Part shown: positions 1 to 8,649 of the stretch, piece after piece | Layout of the letters: every line of letters starts with the position of its first letter | How positions within the stretch are numbered: the first letter of the stretch is position 1 | NCBI RefSeq assembly: GCF_937981295.1 | Contig: NZ_CALJPC010000087.1 | Coordinates: 12,320-76,319, forward strand | Reading direction: 5' to 3' | Source of the DNA: an uncultured Campylobacter sp. | Lineage (GTDB): Bacteria > Campylobacterota > Campylobacteria > Campylobacterales > Campylobacteraceae | DNA length: 64,000 bases | Notes under the pieces: generated by a model | Seen by the model: the letters and a program-made list of their open reading frames with translations, nothing else | Told to the model about the DNA's origin: nothing | Database searches by the model: none | Position numbers and translations under genes: made by a program

Positions 1-2
1 TG

Positions 3-77
3 AGCATTTTGGCGGTTAGATTTTACAAAGCTTATGACGGGCTTGATACGTCTAAAGCTTCGAATTTAAGGGGTTAA
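3..77 (+). CDS. hyfE: C-terminal end of hydrogenase-4 component E (HyfE-like), partial
   Basis: The reading frame is open from the window edge and ends in TAA at 75-77, giving a C-terminal tail that ends ASNLRG. The stop overlaps the ATG of the next gene by one base, as expected inside a polycistronic hyf operon. In hyf operons hyfE directly precedes hyfF, so the call rests on position only. The visible 24 residues are too few for an independent family assignment. Confidence 0.5.
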   Translation, partial: SILAVRFYKAYDGLDTSKASNLRG

Positions 78-1561
78 TGATGAATAGTTTAGCTTTTATA
101 TTAATTTTTCCGTTGCTCGGAGCGCTGATATTATTCTTATGCCCTAAGAATTTCAAGCTCCTAAGCTCGCTACACGTTTTGATTTCTGGGGTTACATCCG
201 CAGGACTACTCTGTAACGTAGGCAAGCTTATCAGCGGCAACTTTGAGGCTTTTTACGCATACGATAAATTCCTATTCCTAGATAGCCTAGGTTGCGTATT
301 TTTAGTGCTAATCGCCGTAACGGGCTTTTTGGTAAATTTATACTCCACCACCTATATGAAATGGGAGATACAGGGCGGCCATCTGGATCTTAGCGATCTT
401 AGAAAATACTATGCGCTCTGCCACGTTTTCGTTTTTACGATGACGCTTAGCGTGATCTGTAACAACGTTGCGTTTATGTGGGCTGCGGTAGAGGCTACTA
501 CGTTAGCATCGGTATTTTTGGTCGCTATTCATAAAGATAAAAAATCTACCGAGAGCGGTTACAAATATATCGTTATCTGCTCGATCGGCTTAGCATTCGC
601 GCTTTATGCTACCGTTTTACTATATGCGGCTACATTCAAAATCACGGGCGACGGCGAGGCTTCGATGCTTTGGACTAGCATTATGGATCACGCCAAAGGC
701 TTAAACAAAGATGCCGCTAAGCTTATCTTTATATTCGCTCTAATAGGCTTTGGAACCAAAGCAGGACTTGCTCCTACTCACACTTGGCTTCCTGATGTTC
801 ACGCAGAAGGTCCGGCTCCGATTTCGGCGCTACTTTCGGGTGTGCTTTTAAAATGTGCGATGCTAGCGATATTTAGATATTACGCGGTAACCGCCGAAGC
901 GGTAGGGCCAGACTTCGTTAAGCACGTGATGCTGATCTCGGGCACGATCACGCTATTTATAGCAGGAATTTTCCTCGTTCGTCAGCACGACGTGAAAAGG
1001 ATGTTTGCTTACCACTCGGTCGTTCATATGGGTGTTATTGCATTTGCGCTAGGTATCGGCGGATATTTCGGCTTGCTTGCCGCGATCTTTCACTGCTTAG
1101 CTCATAGCTTTACTAAGGCTCTTGCATTCTGCTCTACCGGTAATATCGCTAGAATTTACGGTCACAAAGATATGACTAGAATGGGCGGTATGGTAAAAAT
1201 CGCTCCGCTTACTACGATAATGTTTGGTGCTGCGGTTTGCTCGCTCGTAGGCGTTCCTGCGTTTGCGATCTTTGTAAGCGAATTTAACGTTTTCAAAGGC
1301 GCGATAGCCAGCGGTCAATACATAGCCGTAGCGTTATTTGCGATCGCGCTCGTAATTATTTTCATTGCGGACTTCGCACACTTTAATCTAGCGAGCTTCG
1401 GTACGCCTAAAGGTGAAGTGGTTTATGCTAAAGAGATGAGCTTGTTTGAAAATTTACCGCTAATCTTGCTTTGCGCTTTAGTGATAATTTTCGGCGTATG
1501 GCACGTAGGTGATTTTTGGATGCTCGTCGAAAACGGCGTTAGAATAATGATGAGAGGTTAA
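77..1561 (+). CDS. hyfF: Hydrogenase-4 component F, proton-translocating membrane subunit
   Basis: This 494-residue, very hydrophobic protein has about 14 membrane segments and belongs to the NuoL/M/N (Mrp antiporter-like) family. Recognisable blocks include GTKAGLAPTHTWLPDVHAEGP around residues 225-245, the loop with conserved Lys/His that forms the proton path in this family, and the later FHCLAHSFTKA segment. Length and order (before the HyfG large subunit) fit HyfF rather than a complex I subunit. It should couple formate-dependent hydrogen metabolism to ion movement across the inner membrane. It starts at ATG 77 overlapping the previous stop, and hyfG follows after two bases. The energy-coupling role is family knowledge. 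Confidence 0.9.
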   Translation: MMNSLAFILIFPLLGALILFLCPKNFKLLSSLHVLISGVTSAGLLCNVGKLISGNFEAFYAYDKFLFLDSLGCVFLVLIAVTGFLVNLYSTTYMKWEIQGGHLDLSDLRKYYALCHVFVFTMTLSVICNNVAFMWAAVEATTLASVFLVAIHKDKKSTESGYKYIVICSIGLAFALYATVLLYAATFKITGDGEASMLWTSIMDHAKGLNKDAAKLIFIFALIGFGTKAGLAPTHTWLPDVHAEGPAPISALLSGVLLKCAMLAIFRYYAVTAEAVGPDFVKHVMLISGTITLFIAGIFLVRQHDVKRMFAYHSVVHMGVIAFALGIGGYFGLLAAIFHCLAHSFTKALAFCSTGNIARIYGHKDMTRMGGMVKIAPLTTIMFGAAVCSLVGVPAFAIFVSEFNVFKGAIASGQYIAVALFAIALVIIFIADFAHFNLASFGTPKGEVVYAKEMSLFENLPLILLCALVIIFGVWHVGDFWMLVENGVRIMMRG

Positions 1562-1563
1562 AA

Positions 1564-3300
1564 ATGAGAGGCGATAAATTTATAGAAATTTTAAAGACCA
1601 AAGTCAAGGTCTTAGAAGTTACCCGCCAAGCCGAGGATCAAATCACCGTTTTAGTGGATAGAAATGATCTGCCGCTTGCGGTTAAGACGCTATATTATGA
1701 CATCGGCGGTTTTATCAGCACGATGATCCCTAACGATGAGCGCGAGCTAAACGGAAATTTCGCACTTTACTATGCGATATCTATGGAAGGTGGCAAGATG
1801 ACCGAAGCGGAGGATTTTGCCGCAGAGGATAAATGCTTCATCACCGTTAGGACGCTAATTCCCGGATCTGATCCTACGTTCCCGTCGGTTACTCCTTTAG
1901 TGCCTGCTTGCGTATGGTACGAAAGAGAAGCCTTCGATATGTTCGGTTTAATCGCTGAGGGCTTGCCTGATAAACGTCGTTTGGTGTTAAGCGACGATTG
2001 GCCGGATGGGCTTCATCCGCTTCGCAAAGACGCAATGGACTATCGCTATAGGCCCGATCCTGTAGATCATAAAGACGAACCTAATGCAGAGTTTTTATTT
2101 CCTAGCGGTGATGGCGTAGTAGATGTTCCACTTGGACCTCTTCACGTAACGAGCGATGAGCCGGGACACTTTAGACTATTTTGCGACGGCGATGAGATTA
2201 TCGATGCAGACTACCGCTTGTTTTATCAACACCGCGGTATGGAGAAGCTAGCTGAAAACCGAATGAATTACGATCAGATGGGCTATTTAGCAGAGCGCGT
2301 CTGCGGAATTTGCGGCTACGCTCACGCGATTGCGTGTATTGAAGCAGCAGAGAAAGCCATCAAGCTTGAAATTCCGCTTCGTGCGCAAGCTATCCGCGTC
2401 ATCTGCCTTGAGATCGAGCGCCTTCACAGCCATCTTTTAAATATCGGTCTAGCCTGCGAGGTAACGGGTAACTACAACGCCTTCATGCATATCTTTAGGG
2501 TGCGCGAATACTCTATGGAGTTAGCTCAGCTCGTAACCGGCGGCCGCAAGACCTACGGCAATGTAATTATGGGCGGACTTCGCCGCGATATGACCGATAA
2601 CGAAATCCGCAAGAGCATCGAGATCATCAATAAACTTGATGTTCAAATTTCTGAAATTTGGGACGCCGTTATGGAGGATAAACGCCAAATCGGTCGCTGG
2701 AAGGGCGTGGGCGTATTAGATCGCAAAGTAGCGCGCGATTTCAGCCCGGTAGGTCCGAATATGAGAGCTTCCGGTTTTAAACGCGACAACCGCTACGATC
2801 ACCCTTATGATTTCTTCAACAAGATAGAATTCGAAGTAGCCGTAGAGCACGGTGGCGATGTATTCAGCCGCGAAGTCGTAAGATATAAAGAGCTCAAACA
2901 ATCGATCCACATCATCAGGCAGTGCTTACATCAAATGCCGCAAACTCCGATAATGATCGATCCACAGACTATGATCAGACCGGAAAACTACGCTTTAGGT
3001 CACGACGAAGCGCCGCGAGGCGAAAACGTCCACTGGATCATGCAAGGAAACGCACAGAAGGTTTACCGCTGGAGATGTCGCGCCGCTACGTATAACAACT
3101 GGCCGAGCTTGCGATTTCAATTCCGCGGAAATAACATCTCCGATGCGGCGCTAATCGTATGCTCGATGGATCCGTGCTACTCATGCACCGAGCGCGTAAC
3201 TTTAGTCGATATTAATAGCGGAAAGAGTAAAATTCTAACCGAAAAAGACCTTAAGAAATTTTGCCAAGACGGCAAGGTTAGCAAAAAGGATTTAAGATGA
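1564..3300 (+). CDS. hyfG: Hydrogenase-4 large (NiFe catalytic) subunit with NuoC-like N-terminal domain
   Basis: This 578-residue protein is the NuoC/NuoD-type fusion seen in HycE/HyfG. Residues ~1-170 form the NuoC-like part; the remainder is the NiFe large subunit. The proximal metal motif RVCGICGYAHA lies at ~246-256 (Cys247, Cys250) and the distal motif DPCYSCTER at 536-544 (Cys538, Cys541). Thirty-four residues follow Arg544. This matches the C-terminal extension that HycI-type proteases remove from HycE after the Arg of the same motif, and a hycI gene lies downstream. The stop overlaps the hyfH start. It is part of the membrane-bound, cytoplasm-facing hydrogenase that would accept electrons through HyfH/HyfI-type iron-sulfur subunits. 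Confidence 0.95.
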   Translation: MRGDKFIEILKTKVKVLEVTRQAEDQITVLVDRNDLPLAVKTLYYDIGGFISTMIPNDERELNGNFALYYAISMEGGKMTEAEDFAAEDKCFITVRTLIPGSDPTFPSVTPLVPACVWYEREAFDMFGLIAEGLPDKRRLVLSDDWPDGLHPLRKDAMDYRYRPDPVDHKDEPNAEFLFPSGDGVVDVPLGPLHVTSDEPGHFRLFCDGDEIIDADYRLFYQHRGMEKLAENRMNYDQMGYLAERVCGICGYAHAIACIEAAEKAIKLEIPLRAQAIRVICLEIERLHSHLLNIGLACEVTGNYNAFMHIFRVREYSMELAQLVTGGRKTYGNVIMGGLRRDMTDNEIRKSIEIINKLDVQISEIWDAVMEDKRQIGRWKGVGVLDRKVARDFSPVGPNMRASGFKRDNRYDHPYDFFNKIEFEVAVEHGGDVFSREVVRYKELKQSIHIIRQCLHQMPQTPIMIDPQTMIRPENYALGHDEAPRGENVHWIMQGNAQKVYRWRCRAATYNNWPSLRFQFRGNNISDAALIVCSMDPCYSCTERVTLVDINSGKSKILTEKDLKKFCQDGKVSKKDLR

Positions 3301-3836
3301 TGAAATTATTCGACATTACCGAAAAATATGGTAAGGCGACCTATGCTTATCCGTTTGAGCCATACATCGTGCCCGAGAATTTTCGCGGGCAGCCTGAATA
3401 CACCTATGAGCTTTGCATAGGCTGTGCTGCGTGCGGAATCGCCTGCCCATCTAATGCGATTGAGCTTAAGATGAATGAAGCCCAAACCAAACTAATTTGG
3501 GAATTTGATTGCGGACGCTGCATATTTTGTGGTCGCTGCGACGAGGTATGCCCTACGGGAGCGGTAAGGCTAGGCAATAGCTTTGAGCTAGCGGTAAAAT
3601 TTGATAAAAGCGCGCTTATCCAACACGGCGAGCTTGAGATGGAGAAATGCAGCTGCTGCGGCAAGCCGATGACCCCAAAAAGGCTCATCAATTACACGCT
3701 AGAAAAGTTAAGTACTGCAAATTTGCTCCCAGGCAGATTAGAAGAAGCTAAAAAGTACCTCTATATCTGTCCTGAATGCAAAAAAGCTCAAGCGGTCGAA
3801 AGAGTGACCAAAGGTATAGAGGAGGCAATAAAATGA
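3297..3836 (+). CDS. hyfH: Hydrogenase-4 component H, 2x[4Fe-4S] electron-transfer subunit
   Basis: This 179-residue ferredoxin-like protein has two classical cluster motifs, CIGCAACGIACP (residues ~41-52) and CGRCIFCGRCDEVCP (~72-86), as in NuoI/HycF. The C-terminal third has two further Cys pairs, CSCCGKP and CPECKKA. These may form a zinc-ribbon-like site, as I recall for HycF/HyfH. The gene begins with two ATG codons overlapping the hyfG stop, and its stop overlaps the hyfI ATG (ATGA), so translational coupling is likely. Its role is to pass electrons between the formate dehydrogenase side and the HyfI/HyfG pair. Confidence 0.9.
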   Translation: MMKLFDITEKYGKATYAYPFEPYIVPENFRGQPEYTYELCIGCAACGIACPSNAIELKMNEAQTKLIWEFDCGRCIFCGRCDEVCPTGAVRLGNSFELAVKFDKSALIQHGELEMEKCSCCGKPMTPKRLINYTLEKLSTANLLPGRLEEAKKYLYICPECKKAQAVERVTKGIEEAIK

Positions 3837-4657
3837 GTTTGTATCAAGTCCCCGAAAATATTAAAAACGCAAACGATCTAACCGCAAAATTGGAGCTTTT
3901 GAAAAATATCAAACGAAGCTTCAGCGTTTATCGTATCGACTGCGGAAGTTGCAACGGCTGTGAAATCGAAATTTTTGCTTCTATCACGCCGATGTGGGAT
4001 CCGGAGCGCTTCGGATTTAAACTTGTAGCTAACCCTCGCCACGCAGATATCTTAGTCTGCACCGGTCCGGTTACCCGCCAGATGTATTATCCGCTGCTTC
4101 GCGCTTATGAGGCTGCACCTGATCCAAAGATCGTAGTAGCTCTTGGAGCCTGCGGAAGTACTGGTGGAATTTTTCATGACGCATATAGCGTATGGAGTGG
4201 TATCGATAAGATTGTACCGGTAGATGTTTATATCCCCGGTTGCCCTCCACATCCTGCTAGCATCATCTATGGTCTTGGCATGGCGCTTGGCATCATCGAT
4301 CAAAAGCTTCAAAAGAAGAGCTACGAGCAAGATAGCACTCTTCCGCCACCGGTTAAGAGTTCAGTTATCGGCGATATTTTATTCGAGCGCGATCTGCAAG
4401 CTGAAGCTAAGAGGCTGATGAGCTATATTTTCGGAAGAGTTTTATTCGCAAAATATATGGATGCGATCAAAACCTCATCTGACGTTCACGATCCAAAAGC
4501 TTCTCGCGAGGCTCTACTTAACGCTATCCATACCGAAGAGGATCCTAGATACGCGGAGTGCATGGCACTATTGCACAATGACGTATATCTAAAATACGCC
4601 CGCGCTACGGAAGAATTTAAGATCGATCCGCAAAAAGAGGTCTGGAGCAAACGATGA
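3833..4657 (+). CDS. hyfI: Hydrogenase-4 small subunit (NuoB-like)
   Basis: Starting at ATG 3833, which overlaps the hyfH stop and follows GGAGG, the protein has 274 residues; an upstream in-frame start would run into hyfH and is not needed. The proximal [4Fe-4S] ligands are visible as DCGSCNGCE (Cys37, Cys40, Cys43), GACGSTGG (Cys107) and PGCPPHP (Cys137), the pattern of NuoB/HycG. The C-terminal ~100 residues extend beyond the NuoB core, as in HyfI. It forms the catalytic pair with HyfG. Its stop overlaps the start of the following hycH-like gene. Confidence 0.92.
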   Translation: MSLYQVPENIKNANDLTAKLELLKNIKRSFSVYRIDCGSCNGCEIEIFASITPMWDPERFGFKLVANPRHADILVCTGPVTRQMYYPLLRAYEAAPDPKIVVALGACGSTGGIFHDAYSVWSGIDKIVPVDVYIPGCPPHPASIIYGLGMALGIIDQKLQKKSYEQDSTLPPPVKSSVIGDILFERDLQAEAKRLMSYIFGRVLFAKYMDAIKTSSDVHDPKASREALLNAIHTEEDPRYAECMALLHNDVYLKYARATEEFKIDPQKEVWSKR

Positions 4658-4998
4658 TTGAGGTTTTTAAGCTTACAAAGCGGCATATGGACGAAAACGA
4701 AAATTTACCCAAAGAACTAAAGGATATCAAGGTTTTTTCCACCTGCGTCGGTCACGGCGTAGGTACGATAGATTTTAGCGAAAAGGTACTTGAGATAGAC
4801 GATGAAGAATTTAAACGCATCATCGAGAACTCGGGCGACTACGTTAAATTTAAGATCGGTAACTTAAGCAAGTATTTCGAGATTGAAATTTTTGCCGAGC
4901 ACGCAGCTAAGCTAATCCCTCAGCTTTGCGAATGTGAGCTTAAAGATCTGCTAAAAAATATGCGCGAAGGATATTTCGTGCTAAGGAAGGATTTTTGA
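4654..4998 (+). CDS. Formate hydrogenlyase maturation protein, HycH/HyfJ-like
   Basis: This 114-residue soluble protein shares with E. coli HycH an N-terminal 'DEN' segment, the block VGHGVGTIDFSEKVL (residues ~29-43) and a 'KYFEIEI' strand before a C-terminal helix. HycH is needed for maturation of hydrogenase 3, though its chemistry is not settled. The gene overlaps hyfI by 4 bases and hycI begins at its stop, so it is embedded in the operon. It is shorter than E. coli HycH (about 136 residues as I recall), lacking part of the C-terminus. The assignment comes from motif recall plus position. Confidence 0.75.
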   Translation: MIEVFKLTKRHMDENENLPKELKDIKVFSTCVGHGVGTIDFSEKVLEIDDEEFKRIIENSGDYVKFKIGNLSKYFEIEIFAEHAAKLIPQLCECELKDLLKNMREGYFVLRKDF

Positions 4999-5450
4999 TG
5001 CGAAAGGCGTTGCTTTGTATCGGCAATCCCCTTCGCGGCGACGACGACGTGGGCAATGAAACGGGGCGAATAGTCGAGGCAAACTTAAAAGATTGGCGCG
5101 TTTTTTATGGGCAGGATGTGCCCGAAAACGAATTTGCAGCCCTTAGGGAATTTGCCCCTGAAATTCTAATCGTAGTAGATGCGATGAGCGGCTTTGATGA
5201 GGATAAGATAGAATTTTTCGACCTCAGCAATGATCGCGACTATATCTACTCGACGCATAACCTGCCTACGCCGGTGCTTCTAAGCTATCTGCGCAAAATT
5301 TGCCCAAAGACGTTGTTTTTGGGCATAAGCGTGCTGCTCGATAACGTCCTTGATTTTAAAGAAGGGCTAAGCGAGAGCGCAAAAAAAAGCGCGCAAAAAG
5401 CTTATGAGCGTATCTTAGAAATTGATTCAAATTTAAATGAGGAGGAGTAA
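4998..5450 (+). CDS. hycI: Hydrogenase maturation endopeptidase, HycI type
   Basis: This 150-residue protein begins at ATG 4998, preceded by AAGGAAGG; a TTG three bases upstream is possible but unnecessary. The N-terminal GNPLRGDDDVGNETG block is the HyaD/HycI nickel-sensing region with its conserved acidic residue. VVDAMSG and YSTHNLP follow, the latter carrying the expected metal-binding His. It should cut the C-terminal tail of HyfG after Arg544 once nickel is inserted. The stop abuts the ATG of the formate channel gene. The family is about 155 residues, so this is full length. Confidence 0.9.
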   Translation: MRKALLCIGNPLRGDDDVGNETGRIVEANLKDWRVFYGQDVPENEFAALREFAPEILIVVDAMSGFDEDKIEFFDLSNDRDYIYSTHNLPTPVLLSYLRKICPKTLFLGISVLLDNVLDFKEGLSESAKKSAQKAYERILEIDSNLNEEE

Positions 5451-6314
5451 ATGTTAAATCCTGCAGAAACCGCGCAAGCGGTATCTAGTTCGATGCAACA
5501 CAAGGCGCATACCCCGCTAATTAGCATAATTTTTCTAGCTATAATGGCGGGCGCTGCAATCGCTATGGGCGATATTTTCTGGGCTCACTCGACCGTCGGA
5601 ATGGCTGAAAAGCAATCTATTGGCTTATCGAATTTCATCGGTGGTATTACCTTTAGCTGCGGTCTGATGATGGTGGTTTTTTACGGTGGGCATCTATTTA
5701 CCAGCTCGGTTTTAACGGGCGTACCTGCCGCCGATGGCAAATTACCGCTAGGTAAAACTATCGGCTATTGGGCTATCGTTTGGTGCTTTAACTTTGTAGG
5801 TGGCGCGTTAATCGCGTATATGTATTATTACTCAGGACTTCCGCTTAAATATGACGGCTACATCTTGCAGCACTTCATTCCTGCAGCAGCAGGCAAAATA
5901 AACGCACCTTTTCATGAGCTATTCATCCGCGGAATTTTTTGTAACGTGTTTGTATGTATGTCTATCTGGACTGCGACCAGCGAGAGTAATCTATCAGGTA
6001 AATTCTTTGCAATTATGTGGATGATCGGCGCATTCGTAGCTTGCTCGATGGAACACTGCGTGGCAAATATGTTTATCTTAACCGAAGGTATCATCGCTAA
6101 AGGCCACTACCTTGCGGCTGCTGGTGGCGATGTAAATGCTCTTGCAAGCTCGCTTCACGGTGTAACGGCAGCTCAAATAGATTCAATAAACTGGGGAAAT
6201 TTCATCGTTAAAAATATGATCCCAGTTACGCTAGGTAACATCTGCGGCGGTCTATTTTTCGTAGGCTTGGTCGGATTTATGGTCAATAAATACGATATGA
6301 AAAAGAAAGACTAA
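5451..6314 (+). CDS. focA: Formate/nitrite transporter family channel (FocA-like)
   Basis: This 287-residue protein has six predicted membrane helices. The FNT signatures are visible: GGITFSCGLMMVVFYGGHLFTSSV (N-terminal repeat, from residue ~64) and the CSMEHCVANMF block (~197-207) containing the conserved His of the pore. GGAGG precedes ATG 5451, and the gene starts directly after the hycI stop. Its position at the end of a hydrogenase-4 operon argues for formate import to a formate hydrogenlyase rather than nitrite transport. It is followed 35 bases later by a strong rho-independent terminator. Confidence 0.9.
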   Translation: MLNPAETAQAVSSSMQHKAHTPLISIIFLAIMAGAAIAMGDIFWAHSTVGMAEKQSIGLSNFIGGITFSCGLMMVVFYGGHLFTSSVLTGVPAADGKLPLGKTIGYWAIVWCFNFVGGALIAYMYYYSGLPLKYDGYILQHFIPAAAGKINAPFHELFIRGIFCNVFVCMSIWTATSESNLSGKFFAIMWMIGAFVACSMEHCVANMFILTEGIIAKGHYLAAAGGDVNALASSLHGVTAAQIDSINWGNFIVKNMIPVTLGNICGGLFFVGLVGFMVNKYDMKKKD

Positions 6315-6349
6315 TCTATCGCGCTTCAGCACGATATAAACAAAATATG

Positions 6350-6374
6350 GCGCGGCACTTTGCCGCGCATTTTT
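6350..6374 (+). terminator. Rho-independent terminator of the hyf-focA operon
   Basis: A perfect 8-bp stem, GCGCGGCA / TGCCGCGC, with a 3-base loop is followed by ATTTTT. It lies 36 bases after the focA stop and before the convergent Crp/Fnr gene. Confidence 0.85.
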
Positions 6375-6594
6375 AGTTTCTTAAATTTTAAAAATTCCGA
6401 TGCATAAAATTTCATTTGATCCAAAATTTTAGACGAAATCCTAACGAAATTCGGGATGAAATTCTAAAACCAAGCTCTTGATAAAAATTTTACGCTGTAA
6501 ATCTAGGTAAAATCCTGCGCCGTAACTTTAGACAAAATTTCGCGCTTAAGCCGTAACGTAAGCCGCATAAATGCTTTAAAAACTCTAGTCCGCG

Positions 6595-7233
6595 CTAAAC
6601 ACAGTAACTAAGCAATCTGTCGTAGTCTAGGATCAAAAACTCGTGCTGGCTGATTTTTTGAATTACGTTATCTTTTACAAGCTCGTTAAACGCGGTACTC
6701 GCGCTTTGACGCTTGAGCCCTACGAAGGATGAAAGCACCTTTAGCGAAAAGGGCAAAAAGACGTATTTGTAGCCATTTTGATGAAAATTCTGCTCGTTTG
6801 CAAGCTCGATCAAAAAGCTCGCGATGCGCCCTTTTGCATTTTCAAAAAGTATGGAACGCGTGATTTTGCGCTGCAGTAGGATTATCTCAGTTAAAATTTT
6901 TATATACGCCTCGCAAAAGCTGCGATTTGCCAAGATCTCTCCGAGCCCGCTCGCATCGATCGTGTAAATCTCGCTGTCTTCTAAAAACTCAAGCGCGCAA
7001 ATTTCATTAAGAATGGTAATATTGTCCTTGTTTAGGTAGTTGATGATGAATTCCTCGCCGTCTTCAAAAAACGAAAGCTTCGCCTGCCCGCTTTTAAAAA
7101 TAAAAACTTTAGGCGCCTCGCTGTAAAAAACATAGCCTTTTTTGATGACTTGGTGCTCGAACATTGCAAGCTCCTCGTCGCTAAGCGTGGCGATAGCCTC
7201 GGTTTGCAGTAGTCCCAGCCGCGATTTTTCCAT
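6595..7233 (-). CDS. Crp/Fnr-family transcriptional regulator
   Basis: This 212-residue protein has an N-terminal cyclic-nucleotide-binding-like beta barrel (residues ~15-110), a long helix (~115-145) and a C-terminal helix-turn-helix, with SSFVGLKRQSASTAFNELV around 165-185 as the recognition region. No cysteine cluster of the Fnr type is visible at the N-terminus, so it is probably not an oxygen-sensing [4Fe-4S] Fnr. GGAGG lies 7-8 bases before the ATG. It converges on the hydrogenase operon, so a regulatory link to that operon is possible but unproven. The effector is unknown. Confidence 0.85.
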   Translation of the reverse strand: MEKSRLGLLQTEAIATLSDEELAMFEHQVIKKGYVFYSEAPKVFIFKSGQAKLSFFEDGEEFIINYLNKDNITILNEICALEFLEDSEIYTIDASGLGEILANRSFCEAYIKILTEIILLQRKITRSILFENAKGRIASFLIELANEQNFHQNGYKYVFLPFSLKVLSSFVGLKRQSASTAFNELVKDNVIQKISQHEFLILDYDRLLSYCV

Positions 7234-7587
7234 ATAACCTCCAAAAGCTAAGAATTATACAATGAAATATTTAGACAAAGATAAAGCTGCGCGGATTAAA
7301 TTTACCATTAGGGCTATGGCTGTGCATCTGGGTCGCCGGAGCTAATAAATTTTATAGCTATTAAAATTCTAAATTTCGCCCGCGCTTTGCATCGCGTAAA
7401 ATTTCAAAAATTTATTGAGCTTTACGCGGCAATATTATAGCCAAAGCCCGCGGCGTGAATTTAAAATTCTGTCTCTAAATAAAAATTCATATCATTTTAT
7501 TGAAATTTTATTTAGCAAGGATATAATAATGCATATTAAAAATAAGCAGTATTTTGCTCGCGGCAATACCGCAAGAAAGGAAGCCTC
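7234..7587. promoter_or_regulatory. Intergenic region with a TATAAT promoter for the methyltransferase gene
   Basis: This 354-base divergent spacer has a TATAAT at 7522-7527 on the plus strand, inside AGGATATAATAATG, with an AT-rich stretch upstream, placing a transcript start about 55 bases before the methyltransferase ATG. The leader can form a small GCGG-CAATA-CCGC hairpin at 7560-7572. AAGGA precedes the start codon. Nothing gene-like was seen in the rest. Confidence 0.5.
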
Positions 7588-8421
7588 ATGCAAAAGTTGA
7601 ATTTTAAAAATAACGTCTCCGAGACGCTGCTAATCAATGTCTATATGCGCCATTTGGATTTCAAAGACGCGGATCCGATCCTAAATGATCCCTTTTCAAG
7701 CGCCGTCGTAGAGCAGATCGATTATGATTTTGCAAAATTCGACGACGCGCACCTTAGTAAGACGGGTACGGTGATCCGCGCGAAATTTTTCGACGACGAG
7801 ACGCTGCGACTCGCGGCGGAGTTCGACCGCCCTATCATCGTGCAGCTTGGCGTAGGGCTCGACACTCGCCCGCTTAGGCTGCAAAGCGCCCTGCCGAGCG
7901 CCACATTTTATGATCTCGATCTACCCGACGTCATAGCCGTGCGCGACGCACTGCTACCCAAAGCACAGAACAATTTCAGCCTGCCCCGCTCGATGCTGGA
8001 TCTTTCGTGGATGGACGAGCTAGCTGTAAAGCACGGCAGCGCGGGCTACATATTTATTTTAGAGGGCGTGAGTATGTATTTTGAAAAAGAGGAATTTAAA
8101 AAATTTTTTATCGCGCTTGCGCAAAAATTCCGCGGCTACGTGCTGAGCGACTTTATGAGCGAGTTTTCGGTTAGGAAATTCGACTCCAAGCGCCACGACG
8201 CGATGAAACACATGCAAAACGCGCCCTTTAAAATGGGCATTAGCGGCGGCGCGGAGGTGCAGGGCTGGGATAGCGCGCATATCAGATTCGTCAGGGAGGC
8301 TGCAATGCTAAAAATGTATAAAAGCCACTGGAGCCTCAAAGGGCGCCTATTTAGCCTGATTCCCGCCTTTTGCAACGCATGCAAGATGTTCGTTTTCAAA
8401 ATCGAAGGCGGTGATGAATAG
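7588..8421 (+). CDS. Class I SAM-dependent methyltransferase, LCMT/TcmP-like
   Basis: This 277-residue protein matches the leucine carboxyl methyltransferase-like (PPM1/TcmP) family. An N-terminal helix region contains DPFS and RAKFFDDE. The SAM motif VQLGVGLDTRPLRL lies at ~91-104, an acidic FYDLDLPDV at ~111-119, and a later ILEGVSMYFEKEEFKKF block at ~155-171 is typical of the family. The natural acceptor in bacteria is generally unknown, and O-methylation of a small metabolite is the usual guess. The gene is monocistronic with its own promoter; the start is supported by AAGGA 8-12 bases upstream. Confidence 0.8.
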   Translation: MQKLNFKNNVSETLLINVYMRHLDFKDADPILNDPFSSAVVEQIDYDFAKFDDAHLSKTGTVIRAKFFDDETLRLAAEFDRPIIVQLGVGLDTRPLRLQSALPSATFYDLDLPDVIAVRDALLPKAQNNFSLPRSMLDLSWMDELAVKHGSAGYIFILEGVSMYFEKEEFKKFFIALAQKFRGYVLSDFMSEFSVRKFDSKRHDAMKHMQNAPFKMGISGGAEVQGWDSAHIRFVREAAMLKMYKSHWSLKGRLFSLIPAFCNACKMFVFKIEGGDE

Positions 8422-8507
8422 GCTTAAAAATTTCAGTTGATTGCTTTGCAAATTTCGACAGCTAAGGCGCAAATTCTAAGCCGCTTGCCAAGCAAGTTGG
8501 CATGCAG

Positions 8508-8532
8508 AGCAAACGGCGTATACCGCTTTGCT
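8508..8532 (+). terminator. Stem-loop after the methyltransferase gene
   Basis: AGCAAA-CGG and CCG-C-TTTGCT can pair as a 9-bp stem with one bulged C around a 6-base loop. It has no uridine run, so it is only a candidate terminator or RNA 3' end. It sits 87 bases after the methyltransferase stop and before the symporter gene. Confidence 0.35.
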
Positions 8533-8649
8533 TGATGCTTGAGTAAAATTATAAAAAAGCTTTAAAATTTCGCTTAAATTTACCTCGATTTATAGGAATT
8601 TAAGAGTTTTTAAAATATATTTTCGCATCTTAAATTCACGGAAAAGATC

